Shown here: positions 5,337 to 8,693 of the stretch, in pieces | How the letters are laid out: the number at the start of each line of letters is the position of its first letter | How positions within the stretch are numbered: the stretch's first letter is position 1 | Assembly: GCA_036375895.1 (NCBI GenBank) | Contig: DASVBJ010000333.1 | Location: 1 to 8,693, forward strand | DNA from: DASVBJ01 sp036375895 | GTDB lineage: Bacteria > Actinomycetota > Actinomycetes > JACCUZ01 | Reading direction: 5' to 3' | Length of the DNA: 8,693 nt | The notes under the pieces: model-generated | Databases searched by the model: none | What the model saw: only the letters and a program-made list of their open reading frames with translations | Told to the model about the DNA's origin: nothing | Program-made: the position numbers and the translations under genes

Positions 5337-6289
5337 TGCGCGCGATCCAGGTGAGCCGGTTCGGGGGGCCCGAGGTGCTCGAGCTCGTCGAGCTGCCCGA
5401 CCCCGAGCCGCGCGACGACCTCGTGCTGCTGCAGGTGGACGCGGCGGGCATCAACTACGCCGACACCCACCAGGCGGCCGACGACTACCTCGCCCCCCAG
5501 CGGTTGCCGTTCGTGCCCGGTGCCGAGGTGGTGGGGCGCACCGGCACGGGTGACCGCGTCGTGGCGCTGCTCCCCCATGGCGGGTACGCCGAGCAGGCGC
5601 TGGCGCACCCCTCGACCACCTTCGCCCTCCGCGACGACGTCGACGACACCACCGCGCTCGCCTTCGTCCTGCAGGGGACCACCGCCTGGCACCTGCTGCG
5701 CACGAGCTCGCGGATGGCCCCGGGCGAGTCGGTCGTGGTGCACGCCGCCGCCGGCGGGGTGGGCAGCCTCGCGGTGCAGCTCGCCCGGGAGTGGGGCGCT
5801 CGCCGGGTCATCGCGACGGCCTCGGCGCCGGACAAGCGCGACCTGGCCCGCGACCTCGGCGCCGACGTCGCGCTCGACCCGGCCGAGCCGGACCTCACGG
5901 AGGCGCTGCTGCAGGCCAACGGGGGGCACCCGGTCGACGTCGTGCTGGAGATGACCGGCGGCCCGGTCTTCGACGCGTCGCTGGCCGCCCTGGCGCCGTT
6001 CGGGCGGCTCGTCACGTACGGCATGGCCTCCCGCGTGCCGCCGACCCCGGTGCAGCCCGGTCGCCTGCTGGCGACCTCGCGGGCCGTCGTGGGGTTCTGG
6101 CTCACGCATGCGCTGCGGCTGCCCGGCGGGCTGCGTCCCGCGATGGAGGAGCTGCTCGACCTGCACTCCACCGGTCGGCTGCGGGCGCTCGCCGGGGGCG
6201 GCTACCCGCTGGCGGAGGCCCGTCGCGCTCACGAGGACCTGCGGTCACGGCGCACCCACGGCAAGCTCACCCTCGACCCGCGCCGATGA
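5336..6289 (+). CDS. Quinone oxidoreductase-like MDR protein (zinc-independent)
   Basis: A 317-residue member of the medium-chain dehydrogenase/reductase superfamily, quinone-oxidoreductase branch. These proteins use NADPH to reduce quinones or activated double bonds. It starts with the typical MRAIQVSRFGGPEVLEL, followed by the GroES-like domain with AAGINYADTH (36-45) and PGAEVVG (61-67). Next come QGTTAWHLL (113-121), the Rossmann nucleotide-binding motif AAAGGVGSLAVQLA (137-150), and the C-terminal HGKLTLD (308-314). The cysteine/histidine zinc ligands of alcohol dehydrogenases are absent, as expected for this branch. The exact substrate cannot be predicted. The GTG start is supported by its family-typical N-terminus and by the -10 box 7 nt upstream. 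It precedes tldD on the same strand by 81 nt and could share its transcript. The end of the gene lies inside a 27-bp tandem repeat that duplicates its last codons and stop. Confidence 0.92.
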   Translation: MRAIQVSRFGGPEVLELVELPDPEPRDDLVLLQVDAAGINYADTHQAADDYLAPQRLPFVPGAEVVGRTGTGDRVVALLPHGGYAEQALAHPSTTFALRDDVDDTTALAFVLQGTTAWHLLRTSSRMAPGESVVVHAAAGGVGSLAVQLAREWGARRVIATASAPDKRDLARDLGADVALDPAEPDLTEALLQANGGHPVDVVLEMTGGPVFDASLAALAPFGRLVTYGMASRVPPTPVQPGRLLATSRAVVGFWLTHALRLPGGLRPAMEELLDLHSTGRLRALAGGGYPLAEARRAHEDLRSRRTHGKLTLDPRR

Positions 6290-6338
6290 CCCCGGCCCCG
6301 ACACCCGCGCCGATGACCCCGGCTCCGACACCCGCGCC
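6276..6338 (+). repeat. 27-bp tandem repeat (2.3 copies) spanning the MDR stop codon
   Basis: Copies at 6276-6302 and 6303-6329 differ at one base (C at 6297, T at 6324), followed by a 9-bp partial third copy (6330-6338). Each full copy contains ATGA. In the first copy this is the stop codon of the MDR gene, overlapped by an ATG at 6286. The second copy places another TGA in the MDR frame 27 nt later. The 27-bp length keeps the reading frame. From ATG 6286 a 31-codon frame reads PAPMTPAPT-like repeats and stops at 6381, 11 nt inside tldD. The rest of the 81-nt gap (6339-6370) holds the tldD ribosome site and no recognisable promoter. Confidence 0.85.
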
Positions 6339-6360
6339 GCATCGCACCATCCCTCGCGAC

Positions 6361-6365
6361 GGAGG
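6361..6365 (+). promoter_or_regulatory. Ribosome-binding site for tldD (TTG start)
   Basis: GGAGG lies 5 nt before TTG at 6371. No ATG or GTG lies at a suitable distance in the same frame, so this site decides the rare TTG start. Confidence 0.75.
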
Positions 6366-6370
6366 CACCT

Positions 6371-7879
6371 TTGCCCGCTGACATCGACAACGCGTTCACC
6401 GAGCTGCCGCTGCGCGGCCTCGCCGACGCCGCGCTCACCCGGACCCGCGAGCTCGGCGTCACCCACGCCGACTTCCGGCTCGAGCGCATCCGCGAGCAGC
6501 GCCTGAGCCTGCACGACGGCCGCCTCGACGGCGCCCACGACGGCGAGGACCTCGGGTACGCCGTGCGTGTCCTGCACGAGGGCTCGTGGGGCTTCGCCTC
6601 GGGCGTGGACCTCACCTCGGACGCGGTGGCCCGCGTCGCCGAGCAGGCGGTCGAGGTGGCCCGGGTGAGCCGGCCGCTGTCGACGAGCCAGGTGGAGCTT
6701 GCCGACGAGCCCGTGCACGGTGACGTCACGTGGGTGTCGTCCTACGACGTCGACCCCTTCACGGTGCCTGACCAGGACAAGGTGGAGCTGCTCGCCGACT
6801 GGAGCTCGCGGCTGCTCGCGCACGACGGCGTCACCCATGTCGAGGCGGTGCTCCACGCCGTACGGGAGAACAAGTTCTACGCCGACCTCGCGGGCACGAC
6901 CACGACGCAGCAGCGGGTGCGGGTGCACCCGGTGCTGGAGGCGCTCGGCGTGGACAAGGAGTCCGGGCAGTTCGAGACGATGCGCACGCTCGCCCCGCCG
7001 GTGGGTCGCGGGTGGGAGTACCTCACCGGCGCGGGATGGGACTGGGCGGCCGAGCTCGAGGCGTTGCCGGACCAGCTGGCCGAGAAGATGCGGGCGCCGT
7101 CGGTCGAGGCGGGTGAGTACGACCTCGTCGTCGACCCGTCCAACCTGTGGCTGACGATCCACGAGTCGATCGGGCATGCCACCGAGCTCGACCGGGCGCT
7201 GGGCTACGAGGCCAACTACGCGGGGACGTCGTTCGCGACCTTCGACCAGCTGGGGACGCTGCGCTACGGCTCCCCGGTGATGAACGTGGTCGGTGACCGC
7301 ACGGTCGAGCACGGGCTGGCCACGATCGGGTACGACGACGAAGGCGTCGAGGGGCAGCGCTGGGACATCGTGCGCGACGGCGTGCTCGTCGGTTACCAGC
7401 TGGACCGGGCGATGGCGCGGCTCAAGGGCCTCGGGCGGTCCAACGGGTGCGCCTTCGCCGACTCGCCCGCCCGGGTGCCCCTGCAGCGGATGGCCAACGT
7501 GTCGCTGCAGCCCGCGCCGGACGGGCCGTCGACCGACGAGCTCATCGGCCGCGTCGAGCGCGGCATCTACGTCGTCGGCGACAAGAGCTGGTCGATCGAC
7601 ATGCAGCGGTACAACTTCCAGTTCACCGGCCAGCGCTTCTACCGCATCGAGAACGGCCGGCTCGCGGGCCAGCTGCGCGACGTCGCCTACCAGGCGACGA
7701 CCACGGAGTTCTGGGGCGCCATGGAGGCGGTCGGCGGGCCGCAGACCTTCGTCCTCGGTGGGGCGTTCAACTGCGGCAAGGGGCAGCCCGGCCAGGTCGC
7801 CTCGGTCAGCCACGGCTGCCCCACGTCGCTGTTCCGCGGCGTGCGGATCCTCAACACCCAGGCGGAGGCAGGTCGATGA
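6371..7879 (+). CDS. tldD: TldD-family metalloprotease subunit
   Basis: The catalytic subunit of the TldD/TldE protease, which in E. coli cleaves unfolded peptides, matures microcin B17 and degrades the CcdA antitoxin. The 502-residue protein is close to the usual TldD length (about 480). The N-terminal half is the alpha/beta domain. The metal site is HESIGH (264-269, HExxxH), followed by ATELDRALGYEANYAGTSF. A conserved cysteine, Cys468, in NCGKGQPGQ (467-475) is the likely third zinc ligand, as in E. coli TldD. The segment WSIDMQRYNFQFTGQRFYRI (407-426) is also characteristic of these homologues. All expected catalytic residues are present. The start is a TTG with GGAGG 5 nt upstream. The stop overlaps the tldE start as ATGA, so the two subunits are translationally coupled. 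No candidate substrate peptide gene is visible nearby. Confidence 0.95.
   Translation: MPADIDNAFTELPLRGLADAALTRTRELGVTHADFRLERIREQRLSLHDGRLDGAHDGEDLGYAVRVLHEGSWGFASGVDLTSDAVARVAEQAVEVARVSRPLSTSQVELADEPVHGDVTWVSSYDVDPFTVPDQDKVELLADWSSRLLAHDGVTHVEAVLHAVRENKFYADLAGTTTTQQRVRVHPVLEALGVDKESGQFETMRTLAPPVGRGWEYLTGAGWDWAAELEALPDQLAEKMRAPSVEAGEYDLVVDPSNLWLTIHESIGHATELDRALGYEANYAGTSFATFDQLGTLRYGSPVMNVVGDRTVEHGLATIGYDDEGVEGQRWDIVRDGVLVGYQLDRAMARLKGLGRSNGCAFADSPARVPLQRMANVSLQPAPDGPSTDELIGRVERGIYVVGDKSWSIDMQRYNFQFTGQRFYRIENGRLAGQLRDVAYQATTTEFWGAMEAVGGPQTFVLGGAFNCGKGQPGQVASVSHGCPTSLFRGVRILNTQAEAGR
7864..7868 (+). promoter_or_regulatory. Ribosome-binding site for tldE within tldD
   Basis: GGAGG inside the last codons of tldD lies 7 nt before the overlapping ATG at 7876. 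It fixes the tldE start and shows that it is made at its own strong site as well as by coupling. Confidence 0.75.
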
Positions 7880-8693
7880 GTCACGGGGTGCGTCCGCAGG
7901 ACGTCGTCGAGAGGGCGCTCGCCCTGTCCACGGCCGACGACTGCGTCGTGATCGCCGAGGAGAGCAGCGAGGCCAACCTGCGCTTCGCCGGCAACACCCT
8001 CACCACGAACGGCGTCATGCGCGGCCGGTCGCTCACCGTCATCGCGACCGTCGCCGGACGGGAGGGCACCGCGGTCGGCACCGTTGAGCGCAGCAACGTG
8101 GGCCTGGACCAGGTCGAGTCACTGGTCCGGGCCGCGGAGGCGGCCGCCCGCGACGGCCGCCCGGCGGAGGACGCCGCGCCGCTGGTGGCCGGGGAGGGCG
8201 CCGAGCCGGGGTGGGCGGACGACGTCGAGGAGACCTCGATCGGTGTCTTCGCCGAGGTGGCGCCTGCGCTGGGCGAGGCGTTCGCAGCCGCCCGTGCCGA
8301 GGGCCGGGAGCTGTTCGGCTTCGCCGAGCACCAGCTCGAGACGACCTTCCTCGCGACGTCGCGCGGGGTGCGCCGCCGCTACGCCCAGCCCACCGGCCGG
8401 ATCGAGATCACCGGCAAGACCGCGGACTGGTCCCGCTCCTCGTGGGTCGGCCAGGGCACCCGCGACTTCGCCGACGTCGACGTGGCCCGGCTCGACGCCG
8501 ACGTACGCCGTCGACTGTCCTGGGCCGCGCGGCGGGTCGAGCTGCCGGCCGGTCGGTACGAGACGCTGCTGCCGCCCAGCGCCGTGGCCGACTTCCTCAT
8601 CTACCAGTACTGGTCGTCGGTCGCCCGTGACGCCCACGACGGACGCACCGTGTTCAGTCGTCCGGGTGGCGGCACCCGGGTGGGCGAGCAGCT
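7876..8693 (+). CDS. tldE: TldE/PmbA-family protease subunit, 3' end cut by window
   Basis: The partner of TldD; the heterodimer forms the protease, and TldE-type subunits lack the HExxxH zinc motif. The frame is open from the ATG at 7876 to the window edge, giving the first 272 of roughly 440-450 residues. Visible family features are an N-terminal segment in which a stretch around residues 22-45 (CVVIAEESSEANLRFAGNTL) matches the usual start of PmbA proteins, a central alpha/beta region, SRGVRRRYAQPTG (162-174), and the typical LPAGRYETLLPPSAVADFL (223-241). No metal-binding HExxxH is present in the visible part, as expected. The start overlaps the tldD stop (ATGA) and has GGAGG 7 nt before it. 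The C-terminus and downstream genes are outside the window. Confidence 0.93.
   Translation, partial: MSHGVRPQDVVERALALSTADDCVVIAEESSEANLRFAGNTLTTNGVMRGRSLTVIATVAGREGTAVGTVERSNVGLDQVESLVRAAEAAARDGRPAEDAAPLVAGEGAEPGWADDVEETSIGVFAEVAPALGEAFAAARAEGRELFGFAEHQLETTFLATSRGVRRRYAQPTGRIEITGKTADWSRSSWVGQGTRDFADVDVARLDADVRRRLSWAARRVELPAGRYETLLPPSAVADFLIYQYWSSVARDAHDGRTVFSRPGGGTRVGEQ

Noticed and set aside
4489..5454. Upstream extension of the fabI open frame
   Set aside because: The extension is Arg-rich and lies across fabG in another frame; InhA homology and the GGAGAC site place the start at 4488.
5255..6232. Minus-strand open frame opposite the MDR oxidoreductase
   Set aside because: Its composition is Gly/Arg/His-rich with no motif, and it overlaps a clear MDR gene and the divergent promoter region.
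6286..6381. Independent gene for the 31-residue Pro/Ala/Thr peptide
   Set aside because: It is short, derived from a tandem repeat, has no good ribosome site of its own and no known homology; kept as a finding, not annotated as a gene.
6245..7813. Long minus-strand open frame (522 codons) opposite tldD
   Set aside because: It is antisense to tldD, which carries the full HExxxH protease motif and a good ribosome site; the antisense protein has no family features.
1..8693. CRISPR arrays, tRNA or rRNA genes, insertion sequences, or a foreign island
   Set aside because: No regularly spaced repeats, cloverleaf-type sequence, transposase motifs or terminal inverted repeats were seen, and base composition is uniform throughout.

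Overview
The window is 8.7 kb of uniformly very GC-rich DNA. Third codon positions are almost always G or C, GTG and TTG starts occur, and there is no sign of base-composition change. This points to the chromosome of an actinobacterium. The FabG and FabI proteins look like the mycobacterial MabA/InhA pair, which supports that placement, but nothing fixes the genus and nothing shows that the organism makes mycolic acids. Genes are tightly packed: no gap exceeds 81 bp, and I see no tRNA, rRNA, CRISPR array, insertion sequence, phage or plasmid feature.

Layout. (1) 2-1177, plus strand: the C-terminal three quarters of an acyl-CoA synthetase cut by the window edge. It converges on mgtC, leaving 10 bp between the stop codons, where a hairpin sits. 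(2) 5258-1188, minus strand: a likely operon read fabG, InhA-type enoyl-ACP reductase, a Mur-ligase-family protein related to cyanophycin synthetase but without its ATP-grasp module, and an MgtC-family membrane protein. Intergenic gaps are 56, 9 and 31 nt; the 56- and 31-nt gaps each carry a short hairpin immediately after the preceding stop. (3) 5259-5335: a compact divergent promoter region in which both flanking genes have a TANNNT -10 box exactly 7 nt before a GTG start, so both are probably leaderless. (4) 5336-8693, plus strand: a zinc-free quinone-oxidoreductase-like MDR protein, then tldD and tldE (pmbA). The tldD and tldE genes overlap by ATGA, and tldE runs off the window. A 27-bp tandem repeat lies across the MDR stop codon.

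How the genes work together. FabG and FabI are the two reductive steps of type II fatty-acid elongation, and the neighbouring acyl-CoA synthetase also handles fatty acyl chains. The Mur-ligase-like protein is the least understood gene here: its domain order and its altered metal/carbamate-site residues suggest an uncharacterised ATP-dependent ligase. TldD and TldE form a heteromeric metalloprotease known elsewhere for trimming peptides such as RiPP precursors and antitoxins; no peptide substrate is visible in the window. Most of the window is ordinary actinobacterial housekeeping sequence. The items worth a second look are the Mur-like protein, the paired leaderless promoters and the repeat before tldD.
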